Below are positions 9,197 to 18,686 of a stretch of DNA of 64,000 nucleotides, in pieces; the stretch's first letter is position 1, and every line of letters begins with the position of its first letter. Made by a program: the position numbers and the translations under genes. This stretch comes from Quadrisphaera sp. DSM 44207. Its GTDB lineage: Bacteria; Actinomycetota; Actinomycetes; Actinomycetales; Quadrisphaeraceae. The notes beneath the pieces were generated by a model that did no database searches, was not told where the DNA came from, and saw only the letters and a list, made by a program, of their open reading frames with translations. The stretch spans positions 310,001 through 374,000 of the forward strand of contig NZ_FNKA01000001.1 of assembly GCF_900101335.1 (NCBI RefSeq). The letters run 5' to 3'.

Positions 9197-10912
9197 GTGA
9201 CCGCGAGCCCCTCCGCACCGGCCCCGTCCTCCCCGACGCCGCCCGCCGGCGCCGGCCGCGAGTGGTGGCGCAGCGCGGTGATCTACCAGGTCTACCCGCG
9301 CTCGTTCGCCGACGCGGACGGCGACGGCATCGGCGACCTGCCCGGCATCACCGCCCGCCTGGAGCACCTGACGGCGCTGGGGGTGGACGCCGTCTGGCTG
9401 AGCCCCTTCTACCGCTCGCCGCAGGCCGACGCCGGCTACGACGTCGCCGACTACACCGACGTCGACCCGATCTTCGGCACCCTCGCCGACGCCGACGCCC
9501 TCATCGCGCGCGCCCACGACCTCGGCCTGCGCGTGGTCGTCGACCTCGTGCCCAACCACACCTCGGACGAGCACGCGTGGTTCCAGGAGGCGCTGGCCGC
9601 CGGGCCGGGCAGCCGCGCGCGGGCCCGCTACATCTTCCGCGACGGCCGCGGCCCGGGCGGCGAGCAGCCGCCGAACGACTGGCGCAGCGTCTTCGGCGGC
9701 CGGGCGTGGACGCGCGTGAGCGAGCCCGACGGCACCCCCGGCCAGTGGTACCTGCACCTGTTCGACTCCAAGCAGCCCGACCTGGACTGGAGCAACCCCG
9801 AGGTGCGCGAGCACCTGGAGGACGTGCTGCGGTTCTGGCTCGACCGCGGCGTCGACGGCTTCCGCGTCGACGTCGCGCACGGCCTGGTCAAGGCCGACGG
9901 CCTGCCGGACTGGTCCCGGGCCCACGGCCTGGTGCACGCCGACCCCGACGGCGAGCGCGCCCCGATGTGGGACCAGGACGACGTGCACGAGATCTACCGC
10001 TCCTGGCGGCGGGTGCTCGACTCCTACGACGGCGACCGGATGATGGTCGCCGAGGCCTGGGTGGCCCCGGCCGAGCGGCTGGCCCGGTACGTGCGCCCGG
10101 ACGAGATGCACCAGGCGTTCAACTTCCCCTTCCTCGACAGCCCGTGGACGGCGGCGGACCTGCGCACGGTCGTCGACGCCTCCCTGGCCGCCGACAGGGC
10201 CGTGGGGGCGCCGACGACGTGGGTGCTGAGCAACCACGACGTCGTCCGGCACGTCTCGCGCATGGGCCTGCCCGTGGGCACGGCGCGGCCCAACGGCATC
10301 ACCGCCGAGGACCCGCAGCCCGACGAGGAGCTCGGCCTGCGGCTCGGGCGCTCGGCGAGCCTGCTGATGCTGGCGCTGCCGGGCTCGGCGTACCTGTACC
10401 AGGGCGAGGAGCTCGGCCTGCCCGACCACACGGCGATGCCGCACGAGGCCCGCCAGGACCCGGCGTTCCGGCGCACGGGCGGGGAGGAGATCGGCCGCGA
10501 CGGGTGCCGGGTGCCGATGCCGTGGCGGCACGACGCGCCCGGCCTCGGCTTCGGGCCCAGCGGGCGCACGTGGCTGCCGCAGCCGGCCGCGTACGCCCGC
10601 TACGCCGCGGACCTGCAGGTCGGGGTGCCCAGCTCGACGTACGAGGTGTACCGCGAGGCGCTGCGCCTGCGCCGCGAGCACGACCTCGGCCGCGGCGACC
10701 TGCGGTGGGTGGAGCTGCCGGGCGCCGGACCGGACGTGCTGGCGTTCACCACCGGCTCGCGCGGCGAGGTGCTCGTGGTGACCGCGTTCGCCGACGCCGA
10801 GCTGGCGCTGCCCGCGGACGCCGAGGTGCTCCTCGCCAGCGGCGAGCTCGGCACCCGCCCGGACGGCGCGCGCGTGCTCCCGCCCGGCACGACCGCCTGG
10901 CTGCGCGCCTGA
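9197..10912 (+). CDS. GH13 alpha-glucosidase / oligo-1,6-glucosidase
   Basis: This 571-residue cytoplasmic glycosidase has the GH13 subfamily 23-30 pattern. IYQVYPRSFADADGDGIGDLPG at the start is the typical strand 1 with its Asp-rich loop. The nucleophile is Asp225 in GFRVD, the acid/base is Glu286 in MVAEAW, and the third Asp is Asp348 in SNHD. LYQGEELGLPD and the VPMPW motif are diagnostic of alpha-glucosidases. It hydrolyses alpha-glucosidic bonds of malto- or isomalto-oligosaccharides or trehalose-type sugars. Exact specificity is open. The Ser/Pro-rich first 20 residues are not a signal peptide. The promoter is leaderless. Confidence 0.93.
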   Translation: MTASPSAPAPSSPTPPAGAGREWWRSAVIYQVYPRSFADADGDGIGDLPGITARLEHLTALGVDAVWLSPFYRSPQADAGYDVADYTDVDPIFGTLADADALIARAHDLGLRVVVDLVPNHTSDEHAWFQEALAAGPGSRARARYIFRDGRGPGGEQPPNDWRSVFGGRAWTRVSEPDGTPGQWYLHLFDSKQPDLDWSNPEVREHLEDVLRFWLDRGVDGFRVDVAHGLVKADGLPDWSRAHGLVHADPDGERAPMWDQDDVHEIYRSWRRVLDSYDGDRMMVAEAWVAPAERLARYVRPDEMHQAFNFPFLDSPWTAADLRTVVDASLAADRAVGAPTTWVLSNHDVVRHVSRMGLPVGTARPNGITAEDPQPDEELGLRLGRSASLLMLALPGSAYLYQGEELGLPDHTAMPHEARQDPAFRRTGGEEIGRDGCRVPMPWRHDAPGLGFGPSGRTWLPQPAAYARYAADLQVGVPSSTYEVYREALRLRREHDLGRGDLRWVELPGAGPDVLAFTTGSRGEVLVVTAFADAELALPADAEVLLASGELGTRPDGARVLPPGTTAWLRA

Positions 10913-10928
10913 CCCCGGCCCCGCGGGG

Positions 10929-10934
10929 TAGGGC
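10929..10934 (+). promoter_or_regulatory. -10-like TAGGGC upstream of the conserved hypothetical
   Basis: TAGGGC with 6 nt to a GTG at 10941. The frame opened there does not match the coding frame used from 11021 (see the findings). Confidence 0.45.
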
Positions 10935-11020
10935 CCGCTCGTGAGCGATCACCAGGGGCCCCCGCTCGTCCCGGCGCCGGCGCCGGGCCGCTGCCCCGCG
11001 CGGCGGGCGCGGCGCTGGGC

Positions 11021-11710
11021 GTGGTGTTCGGCGCCGCCGCGCGGCTGCGCCGCGGCAAGCCGCTGCACCCGCGCGGCTCGGTGGTGCGGGCCACCGCGGT
11101 GCGCGAGGGCACGCCGCCCGGGGCGCAGCCGTGGGGTGCGGCGTGGCTCGACGAGCCCGGCACCGATCCCGGCCTGGTGCGCCTGTCGCGGGCCGCGGGC
11201 CTGCCCGCTCCCCTGCCGGACGTGCTCGGCCTGGCGCTGCGCGCCGACGTCCCCGGTGCCGCCGCTGCTGGCCCTGGTGGTGCCGGCGCTGCTCCCGGCG
11301 GTGCTGGTGGTGGTGCCGGCGTGCTCGACGTCCCGCTGGCCACGACGGGTCTGGGCCGGCTGACCCGGTTCGTGCTCGTGCCCCGGTGGCGCCCCGGGCG
11401 CGGCGCGTACGGGTCGCTGCTGCCCTACCGCACCACCACCGGGCGCCTGGTGCTGCTGGCCGCCCGACCGGAGCCCGTGCGCAGCGGCGGCGGCCTGCAG
11501 CTGCAGCTGCTCGCCGCCTCCCCGCGGGGGCCGTGGCGGGCGTTCGGGCGCCTGCACCTGCACGGGCCCCTCGACGGCCCGGACGCGCCGGTCGACCTCG
11601 ACCCGGTGCTGAACCCGCCACCGGGGCTGGCCGCCCCCGCGGCGATCGCGGCCGTGCGGGCCCCGGCGTGGGCGGCGGCGCGCCGCGCCCGGGCCTCCCT
11701 GCGCCGCTGA
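11021..11710 (+). CDS. Conserved hypothetical protein, possible N-terminal frameshift
   Basis: The 229-residue frame begins at GTG 11021 and carries GKPLHPRG, LSRAAGLPAPLPDVLGLALR, GSLLPYRT and LDPVLNPPPGL. I recall these from an actinobacterial family often labelled phosphodiesterase without experimental support. No signal peptide or transmembrane segment is visible. A Gly/Ala-rich insert covers residues 77-100. The promoter-like TAGGGC and a GTG at 10941 belong to another frame. One base missing in the CCGGCG-rich run near 10985 would join them and add about 27 N-terminal residues. Either the true start is 11021, or the sequence has an indel. Confidence 0.65.
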   Translation: MVFGAAARLRRGKPLHPRGSVVRATAVREGTPPGAQPWGAAWLDEPGTDPGLVRLSRAAGLPAPLPDVLGLALRADVPGAAAAGPGGAGAAPGGAGGGAGVLDVPLATTGLGRLTRFVLVPRWRPGRGAYGSLLPYRTTTGRLVLLAARPEPVRSGGGLQLQLLAASPRGPWRAFGRLHLHGPLDGPDAPVDLDPVLNPPPGLAAPAAIAAVRAPAWAAARRARASLRR

Positions 11711-11722
11711 CCCGCCCCGTTC

Positions 11723-11829
11723 CCGCACCTTCTCGGAAGAGTGCGGCCGGGGAACCCACTCGACCGCACTCTTCCGGAAGGGTGCGGTTCACGGGGCCTG
11801 GCTGGCAGCACCTTTCCGGGAGAGTGCGA
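11723..11829. repeat. Three evenly spaced 24-nt palindromes
   Basis: Units at 11723-11746, 11764-11787 and 11806-11829 share the core GCACyyTTCCGGAAGrGTGC. Each is an inverted repeat around a central CGG or CCGG. Start-to-start distances are 41 and 42 nt, about four helical turns. They fill the gap between two convergent genes. Possible roles are a terminator cluster, a protein-binding array or a mobile palindromic repeat. Confidence 0.75.
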
Positions 11830-11857
11830 TGCACGGCTCCACCCCGGCGCCTGAGCG

Positions 11858-12553
11858 TCACAGGAGCATCGGCGGGCGGGCCAGCACGTGCCCGCGGGCG
11901 GTGCTCAGGCGCACCCACGGGCCGCTGCGCGCCGCCGCCACCTCACCACCGGGCGCCGCCGCCCCACCGCTCCCGGACGGCGCCCCCTCCCCGGGCAGGA
12001 ACCCCAGGACGTCGGCCGCGAGCGCGAGCGCCGTCGTCCCACCGGCCGCGCCGGCCTGCCCCGCCAGCGGCCGGGTCCACACCGAGGTGCGCGGCGCCCC
12101 GGCCGCCACCTGCGCCGCTCCCTCTGCGGCCGCGGCCCGCAGCTGGTGCGCAGCCACCGGCTCCAGCGCCTGCCACCCGCCGCGCGGAGGCGCGAGCCCG
12201 GGCCAGGAGGCGGTCAGCACCTGCACCGGCGGCACGGGCAGCACGTGCATCGTGCGCGCCAGGCGCTCGGCCAGGGCCGCGAGCGCCACGGTGACGTCCA
12301 GGCGCGCCGGCCCGCGCAGCGCGAGGGCGCGCATGCCGAGCACCGTCGGCAGCCCCGGCCCGTGCAGCGGCGAGACCGACACGGCCAGCACCCCACCGCC
12401 GTCGGGCGCCGGGACGGCGACCAGGCGCGCGGCGCCCTCGGGGTCGGCGCGGCGCGCCCGCGCGACGAGCACGGCGAGGTCGGCCAGCGCCCGCGGGTCC
12501 GCGGGCACCAGCTCTCCCGCCGCGCTCCCGGACGGGCTCCCGGGCGCGCTCAC
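11858..12553 (-). CDS. Conserved hypothetical protein coupled to a thioesterase gene
   Basis: This 231-residue Ala/Pro/Gly-rich protein belongs to no family I recognise. It contains about 30 residues of predicted helix (ALADLAVLVARARRADPEG), a beta-rich middle (VAVPAPDGGGVLAVSVSPLHGPGLPTVLGMRAL) and a C-terminal WVRLSTARGHVLARPPM. No catalytic motif, signal peptide or membrane segment is visible. The GTG start overlaps the stop of the upstream thioesterase gene (GTGA), so both are made from one transcript. The length and the coupling suggest a genuine gene. Confidence 0.7.
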   Translation of the reverse strand: MSAPGSPSGSAAGELVPADPRALADLAVLVARARRADPEGAARLVAVPAPDGGGVLAVSVSPLHGPGLPTVLGMRALALRGPARLDVTVALAALAERLARTMHVLPVPPVQVLTASWPGLAPPRGGWQALEPVAAHQLRAAAAEGAAQVAAGAPRTSVWTRPLAGQAGAAGGTTALALAADVLGFLPGEGAPSGSGGAAAPGGEVAAARSGPWVRLSTARGHVLARPPMLL

Positions 12554-12999
12554 GCCCGTCGGCGGCGGAAGGGCACCGGGTCCCCGAGCCAGCCCTGCAG
12601 CACCGCCCGCTCGGCCTCGCTGACCCGCCGGGTGCTGCCCGTCGCGACGTCGAAGGTCACCATGGTCGACGCCGCCCGCAGGTAGACCGCCCGCGCGCCG
12701 TCCCGGCCCGCGTCGTCCGCGACCTCGTAGCCGAGGTCGAAGCTGGCGCCGCCGACGCGGGTGACCCACAGGTCCACCAGCACCGGCTCGGGGCGCCACC
12801 GCATCGGCTGCAGGTACTCCACCTCGTGCCGCGCCACGAGCACGCCGGTCTCCAGCAGGCTCGGCCCACCGCCGCGCAGCTCCTCGAAGGCGCGGATGCG
12901 GACCTCCTCCATCAGCCGGAGGAACTGGACGTTGTTCACGTGCCCGAACGCGTCCATGTCCGACCACCGCACCGCCACCGGCACCCGCAGACGACCCAT
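12550..12999 (-). CDS. Acyl-CoA thioesterase, 4HBT (hot-dog) family
   Basis: This 149-residue single hot-dog domain protein is of the YbgC/FcbC type. It has RWSDMDAFGHVNNVQFLRLMEEVR near residue 12, in which the Asp of DxxGHVN is the catalytic residue. It hydrolyses acyl-CoA thioesters in the cytoplasm. Length and motif fit the family closely. Translation of the next gene is coupled through a 4-nt overlap. The start at 12999 lies 6 nt after a minus-strand CAGCAT. A TesB-type thioesterase is divergently encoded 69 nt away, so this is a locus for acyl-CoA hydrolysis. Confidence 0.9.
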   Translation of the reverse strand: MGRLRVPVAVRWSDMDAFGHVNNVQFLRLMEEVRIRAFEELRGGGPSLLETGVLVARHEVEYLQPMRWRPEPVLVDLWVTRVGGASFDLGYEVADDAGRDGARAVYLRAASTMVTFDVATGSTRRVSEAERAVLQGWLGDPVPFRRRRA

Positions 13000-13005
13000 G
13001 GCGCC

Positions 13006-13011
13006 ATGCTG
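13006..13011 (-). promoter_or_regulatory. -10-like element of the 4HBT thioesterase gene
   Basis: Minus-strand CAGCAT with 6 nt to the ATG at 12999, a leaderless arrangement. Confidence 0.4.
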
Positions 13012-13056
13012 GCGCACCCGTCGCGGTCTGTGATCGCCGCCCCGGCCGCCGCGGCC

Positions 13057-13062
13057 TAGGGT
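13057..13062 (+). promoter_or_regulatory. -10 element, leaderless promoter of tesB
   Basis: TAGGGT with 6 nt to the ATG at 13069. Confidence 0.6.
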
Positions 13063-13068
13063 GCGCGC

Positions 13069-13962
13069 ATGGCCCAGCCACCCGCTGAGAACGTCCCCGG
13101 TCCGCTCGCCGGGCTCCTCGCCGTCCTCGACCTGCAGGAGAGGCCGCGCGGCGTCGGCGGGGTGGACGTGTTCACCGGACTGAACACCCCGCGCCCGTGG
13201 GGGCGGGTGTTCGGGGGCCAGGTGCTCGCGCAGGCGCTCGTCGCGGCGACGCGCACCGCGCCGCCGGAGCGGCCGGCGCACTCGATGCACGCGTACTTCC
13301 TGCGCCCCGGCGACCCCGACACCCCGATCACCTTCACGGTCGAGCGGCTGCGCGACGGGCGCTCGTTCTCGGCCCGCCGGGTGCAGGCGTCCCAGCAGGG
13401 CGCGCCGATCCTGTCGGCGATCGCCTCCTTCCAGAGCCCGGACGAGGGCCTGGACCACGGGCGGCCGATGCCGCAGGTGCCCGGCCCGGAGGAGCTGCCG
13501 ACCACGGCGGACCTCATCGGCCACCTGGACGACCCGGTGGCGCAGCACTGGTCGCACGAGCGGCCCGTGGACCTGCGGCACGTGGACGGGCCCCTGTTCC
13601 TCGACGGGCCCGCCGAGCGCACCGACGCGCAGGCGGTGTGGATGCGCGCGGTCGGCGCGCTGCCGGACGACGACGGGCTGCACCGGGCGGTGACGGCGTA
13701 CGCCAGCGACTACACGGTGCTCGAGCCGGTGCTGCGCCGGCACGGGCTGGCGTGGGCGCACCCGGGGCTGCGGGCGGCCAGCATCGACCACGCGATGTGG
13801 TGGCACCGGCCCGCGCGCGCCGACGAGTGGCTGCTGTACGTGCAGACCAGCCCCTCGGCCTCCGGCGGCCGCGGCCTGGGGCAGGGGCTGCTGTACTCGC
13901 GGGACGGCGCCCTGGTCGCCACGGTGCTGCAGGAGGGCATGGTGCGCACCACCCGTGGCTGA
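13069..13962 (+). CDS. tesB: Acyl-CoA thioesterase II (TesB)
   Basis: This 297-residue double hot-dog thioesterase hydrolyses medium- and long-chain acyl-CoA. The N-terminal half has GRVFGGQVLAQALVAA and HSMHAYFLRPGDPDTPI, and the C-terminal half has the second hot-dog with AYASDYTVLEPVL, LAWAHPGLRAASIDHAMWWH and GLGQGLLYSRDG. The catalytic Asp in SIDHAMWWH and the Gln in GRGLGQG are present. Full length for the family. The stop overlaps the GTG of the following TPR gene by 8 nt. A second, unrelated thioesterase lies divergently upstream. Confidence 0.94.
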   Translation: MAQPPAENVPGPLAGLLAVLDLQERPRGVGGVDVFTGLNTPRPWGRVFGGQVLAQALVAATRTAPPERPAHSMHAYFLRPGDPDTPITFTVERLRDGRSFSARRVQASQQGAPILSAIASFQSPDEGLDHGRPMPQVPGPEELPTTADLIGHLDDPVAQHWSHERPVDLRHVDGPLFLDGPAERTDAQAVWMRAVGALPDDDGLHRAVTAYASDYTVLEPVLRRHGLAWAHPGLRAASIDHAMWWHRPARADEWLLYVQTSPSASGGRGLGQGLLYSRDGALVATVLQEGMVRTTRG

Positions 13963-14860
13963 GCACGGCACCGGGCCCGGTGCGCCGTCCGGCGGCGGCG
14001 CGCTCGACGCCCGGCTGGCCGCCGTGGAGGGCTCGCAGGACCCGCGGGACTGGAACGAGCTGGGCTGCGACCTCTCCGACGCCGGCCGCCTCGGGGAGGC
14101 CGAGGCGTGCTTCCGCCGCGCCGTCGCCCTGGGCGCCTCCTGGGTGGAGTTCAACCTCGGCAACACCCTGCGCGACCTCGGGCGCACCGAGGAGGCCCGC
14201 GGCGCCTACGAGCGCGCGGTCGCCGCCGGCGAGGACGACGCGCTGCTCAACCTCGGCCTGCTGCACCGCGACGAGGGCCGGGTCGAGCAGGCCCGCGCGG
14301 TGCTGGAGACCGCCGTGGCCGCCGGGGAGCCGGCCGCGCACGTGCCGCTGGGCGACCTCGACCACGACGACGGCGACGACGAGGGCGCCGAGCTGCACTA
14401 CCGCGCCGGCCTGCAGGCGGGCGACCCCGCCGGCGCCGGAGCCCTCGGCGTGCTCCTGGCCGAGCGCGGGCGCGACGGCCAGGCGGAGCCGCTGCTGCGC
14501 GCCGCCGCGCCGCACGACCCGGAGGCCCGCGCCGCGCTGGGCACGCTGCTGCGGCGCACCGGGCGCCTGGCCGAGGCCCAGCAGGTGCTCGAGGCCGGGG
14601 TGGGCGCCGGGGAGCGCCAGAGCTGCCTGCCGCTGGGCAACCTGCTGTGGGACGAGCACGGCGACCTCGCCGGCGCCGAGGCCGCCTACCGGCGGGCCGT
14701 GGCCGCCGGCGACGACTTCGGCCACCACAACCTGGGCCTGCTGCTGTGGGAGACCGGCCGCCGCGAGGAGGCGGCCGAGCAGTTCCGGCTCGGCGCCGCG
14801 GCCGGTGACGCGATGGCCGCCGCCGCGCTCGCCGAGCTGGTCGACGGGCGCGGCGGCTGA
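13955..14860 (+). CDS. Tetratricopeptide / Sel1-like repeat protein
   Basis: This 301-residue soluble protein is made of about seven helical repeats of 34-36 residues. Typical units are DWNELGCDLSDAGRLGEAEACFRRAV and WVEFNLGNTLRDLGRTEEARGAYERAV. Such repeats mediate protein-protein contacts. No enzymatic domain is attached, so it is probably an adaptor. It is coupled to tesB by overlap, which is its only functional clue. High-GC codon use matches the neighbours. Confidence 0.85.
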   Translation: MAEHGTGPGAPSGGGALDARLAAVEGSQDPRDWNELGCDLSDAGRLGEAEACFRRAVALGASWVEFNLGNTLRDLGRTEEARGAYERAVAAGEDDALLNLGLLHRDEGRVEQARAVLETAVAAGEPAAHVPLGDLDHDDGDDEGAELHYRAGLQAGDPAGAGALGVLLAERGRDGQAEPLLRAAAPHDPEARAALGTLLRRTGRLAEAQQVLEAGVGAGERQSCLPLGNLLWDEHGDLAGAEAAYRRAVAAGDDFGHHNLGLLLWETGRREEAAEQFRLGAAAGDAMAAAALAELVDGRGG

Positions 14861-14906
14861 GCCGCCGGCCGGCGCGCGGGCGCTGCCGGTCGCGCGCGAG
14901 GCGCCG

Positions 14907-16589
<1,683 letters not shown>

Positions 16590-16595
16590 GCCTCC

Positions 16596-16601
16596 AGGGT
16601 A
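16596..16601 (-). promoter_or_regulatory. -10 element of ettA
   Basis: Minus-strand TACCCT, 6 nt from the ATG at 16589. The gap contains GGAGG. Confidence 0.55.
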
Positions 16602-16652
16602 GAGGGGCGCCCGCACGGCCCGGTCCGCCGCGAGCGCCCCTCCGCCGGCCCT

Positions 16653-17156
16653 TCACGCCCGCGCGACCACCTCCCCGGCGTCCTGCGCCTCCAGGTCGGC
16701 CAGCTCCCGCTCCCGCTCGGCGGCGATCTCGGCGGCGATCCGGTCGTCCATGGCGTCGACCTCGCCCTGCACGGGCAGGTCCACCCGCTCGCTGCGCACC
16801 ACCCGGCTGAAGGACGTCGTCCCCCACGCCAGGTCGTGGCCGATGCTCTCGGCCTCGATGTCCGCGGAGGTGCCGGTGCGCCCGTCCTCGCGGGTCCAGT
16901 CGCGCACGCTGGGGCGCCCGACGACGAGCACGCGGTCGCCCCTGCGCAGGGACGCCGCCGCGTTGGCCGCCAGCGCCCGGAAGCAGCTGACGTTCCACCA
17001 GCTGGTCGGCTGGTCCACCCACTGCCGGGTGGCCCGGTCGAAGCGGCTCGGGGTGGAGCCGATCCGGAACCGCGTGATCTCCAGCCCGGTGTCGGTCCTC
17101 CGGAAGACCGGGTCGGCCGCCAGGTGCCCGACCACGGTGACGCTGCTCGCCTGCAC
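16653..17156 (-). CDS. Single-stranded DNA-binding protein (paralogous, SsbB-like)
   Basis: This 167-residue protein has an N-terminal OB fold: VTVVGHLAADPVFRRTDTGLEITRFRIGST, then WWNVSCFRALAANAAASLRRGDRVLVVGR, the typical SSB core. It lacks the Gly/Pro-rich tail and the acidic DDDIPF-like tip that recruit partners in main replicative SSBs. It ends instead in a Glu/Ala-rich helix. That fits a secondary SSB used in recombination or transformation. The GTG at 17156 is preceded by GGAGGAG. It precedes ettA on the same strand by 63 nt. Confidence 0.88.
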   Translation of the reverse strand: MQASSVTVVGHLAADPVFRRTDTGLEITRFRIGSTPSRFDRATRQWVDQPTSWWNVSCFRALAANAAASLRRGDRVLVVGRPSVRDWTREDGRTGTSADIEAESIGHDLAWGTTSFSRVVRSERVDLPVQGEVDAMDDRIAAEIAAERERELADLEAQDAGEVVARA

Positions 17157-17297
17157 GTTGCTCCTCCTGCCTCCCGCGCCCTGCGGGACGCCGCGAGCCT
17201 GGCCCGCGCCCCCGGCCTCCTGACAGCGCCGGTGGCCCTCCTGTGGACGCCGGGACGCCGGAGGGGGCTGTGGACGGGAGGTGAGCGGCGCCGGCGC

Positions 17298-17303
17298 CAC
17301 ACT
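17298..17303 (+). promoter_or_regulatory. -10-like element of the ArfB-like gene
   Basis: CACACT with 6 nt to GTG 17310. GGAGG overlaps the gap. Confidence 0.4.
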
Positions 17304-17309
17304 GGAGGG

Positions 17310-17750
17310 GTGCCCGCCGGGAACGACGCCGGCGGTGACCTGCCGGTCACCGCCTCCCTGCTCGTGCCCGCGGCTGAGCTGCGCTGGCGCTTCTCGCGCT
17401 CCTCCGGCCCCGGCGGGCAGGGAGTGAACACGGCGGACTCGCGGGTGGAGCTCTCCCTCGCCCCGCTGCAGCTGCCCGGGCTCACCGACGCCCAGCGGCA
17501 CCAGCTGGCCTCCCGCCTGGGCGGCCGGCTGGTGGACGGCGTCCTCACGGTGACCGCGAGCGAGCACCGCTCCCAGCTGCGCAACCGGACGGCCGCCCGC
17601 GAGCGGATGGCCGACCTGCTGCGCGCCGCGCTGGCCCCGCCACCACCGGCCCGGCGCCGCACCCGGCCGACGCGGGGGTCCTCGGAGCGCCGGCTGCGGG
17701 CGAAGCGGCAGCGCAGCGAGCTCAAGCGCTCCCGCCGCGGCGGGGAGTGA
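17310..17750 (+). CDS. arfB: Peptidyl-tRNA hydrolase ArfB / release-factor-like protein
   Basis: This 146-residue protein is the catalytic domain of class I release factors without codon recognition domains. SSGPGGQGVNTADSRVEL (about residues 34-50) contains the GGQ that hydrolyses peptidyl-tRNA. The C-terminus, SERRLRAKRQRSELKRSRR, is a basic tail like the one that enters the mRNA channel of stalled ribosomes in ArfB/YaeJ. Its role is rescue of non-stop ribosomes. It is divergent from the single-strand binding protein gene, with 153 nt between the starts. Confidence 0.92.
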   Translation: MPAGNDAGGDLPVTASLLVPAAELRWRFSRSSGPGGQGVNTADSRVELSLAPLQLPGLTDAQRHQLASRLGGRLVDGVLTVTASEHRSQLRNRTAARERMADLLRAALAPPPPARRRTRPTRGSSERRLRAKRQRSELKRSRRGGE

Positions 17751-17806
17751 CGCCCGGGCCGGTGGACCGCGACCGGCGCCGGTCCGCCAGCACCCCCGCA
17801 GGGGCC

Positions 17807-18547
17807 TCAGACCAGGCCGCCGTTGGCGCGCACGACCTGCCCGTGCACCCAGCGGCCGTCCGGGCCCGCGAGGAAGGACACCACGCCGGCGACGTCGTCC
17901 GGGGTGCCGAGGCGCTCCATCGGCGGCTCGGCGGCCAGGCGGGCCACGAGCTCCGCGCTCTTGCCCTCCAGGAACAGGTCGGTCGCGGTCGGGCCGGGGG
18001 CCACGGCGTTGACCGTGACGTCGCGGCCGCGCACCTCCTCCGCCAGCACCACCACCAGCCCCTCGACGGCGCCCTTGCTCGCGGCGTAGGCCCCGTAGCC
18101 GGGGAACGGGCGGCCGAGCACCGAGGAGGAGAACAGGACCAGCGCGCCGCCGCGGCGCAGCCGGCGCACCGCCTGCTGAGCGACGACGACGGTGCCGCGC
18201 ACGTTGGTGCGGTGCAGCGCGTCGAGCTCGGCCAGGTCGAGGTCGGCCAGCGGCGCGAGCGCCATCCGCCCGGCGGCGTGCGTCACGACGTCGACCCCGC
18301 CGAACGCCGACTCGGCGGCGTCGAACAGCGCGGCGACGGCGCGCTCGTCGGCGACGTCGGCCTGCACCGCCACCGCCCGGCCACCGCGTCCGGTGACCTC
18401 CACGACGGCCGCCCGGGCCTCGTCCTCGCTCCCCCCGTACCCGACCACGACGGCGCAGCCGTCCGCGGCCAACCGGCCGGCGACGGCCCGGCCGATGCCG
18501 CGGGACCCGCCGGTGACCACCGCGACGCGGGTGGTGCTCTGCCTCAT
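17807..18547 (-). CDS. SDR oxidoreductase, 3-oxoacyl-ACP-reductase-like
   Basis: This 246-residue classical SDR has VVTGGSRGIGRAVA near residue 10 for NADP(H) binding. AAGRMA covers the NAG position. SSSVLG carries the catalytic Ser, YAASKGA the Tyr and Lys, and VAPGPTATDLF follows. The C-terminal VHGQVVRANGGLV is the family's dimer motif. The substrate is not predictable. The RBS GAGGAGG precedes the ATG. It is divergent from an MmyB-type regulator. In many actinobacteria such SDR genes are controlled by the divergent regulator, so this pair is probably a self-contained response unit. Confidence 0.9.
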   Translation of the reverse strand: MRQSTTRVAVVTGGSRGIGRAVAGRLAADGCAVVVGYGGSEDEARAAVVEVTGRGGRAVAVQADVADERAVAALFDAAESAFGGVDVVTHAAGRMALAPLADLDLAELDALHRTNVRGTVVVAQQAVRRLRRGGALVLFSSSVLGRPFPGYGAYAASKGAVEGLVVVLAEEVRGRDVTVNAVAPGPTATDLFLEGKSAELVARLAAEPPMERLGTPDDVAGVVSFLAGPDGRWVHGQVVRANGGLV

Positions 18548-18674
18548 GCGTCCTCCTCCGATCCGCCCGGCCGCAGCGGCCGGGCGGCACCACCGTCGGC
18601 GCGGCCGGGGACGACGACCAGGGGCTGCTCACCCCGGGGTCGGCGGCCCCTGGCTGAGGCCGCGCAGCGGCGCG

Positions 18675-18680
18675 GACACT
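18675..18680 (+). promoter_or_regulatory. -10 element, leaderless promoter of the MmyB-type regulator
   Basis: GACACT with 6 nt to the GTG at 18687. Confidence 0.5.
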
Positions 18681-18686
18681 GGCGGC

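Noticed and set aside
11723-11829. Short CRISPR array
   Set aside because: There are only three palindromic units with 17-18-nt gaps that resemble each other, and there are no cas genes. The unit is too short for a typical repeat and the gaps are too short for spacers.
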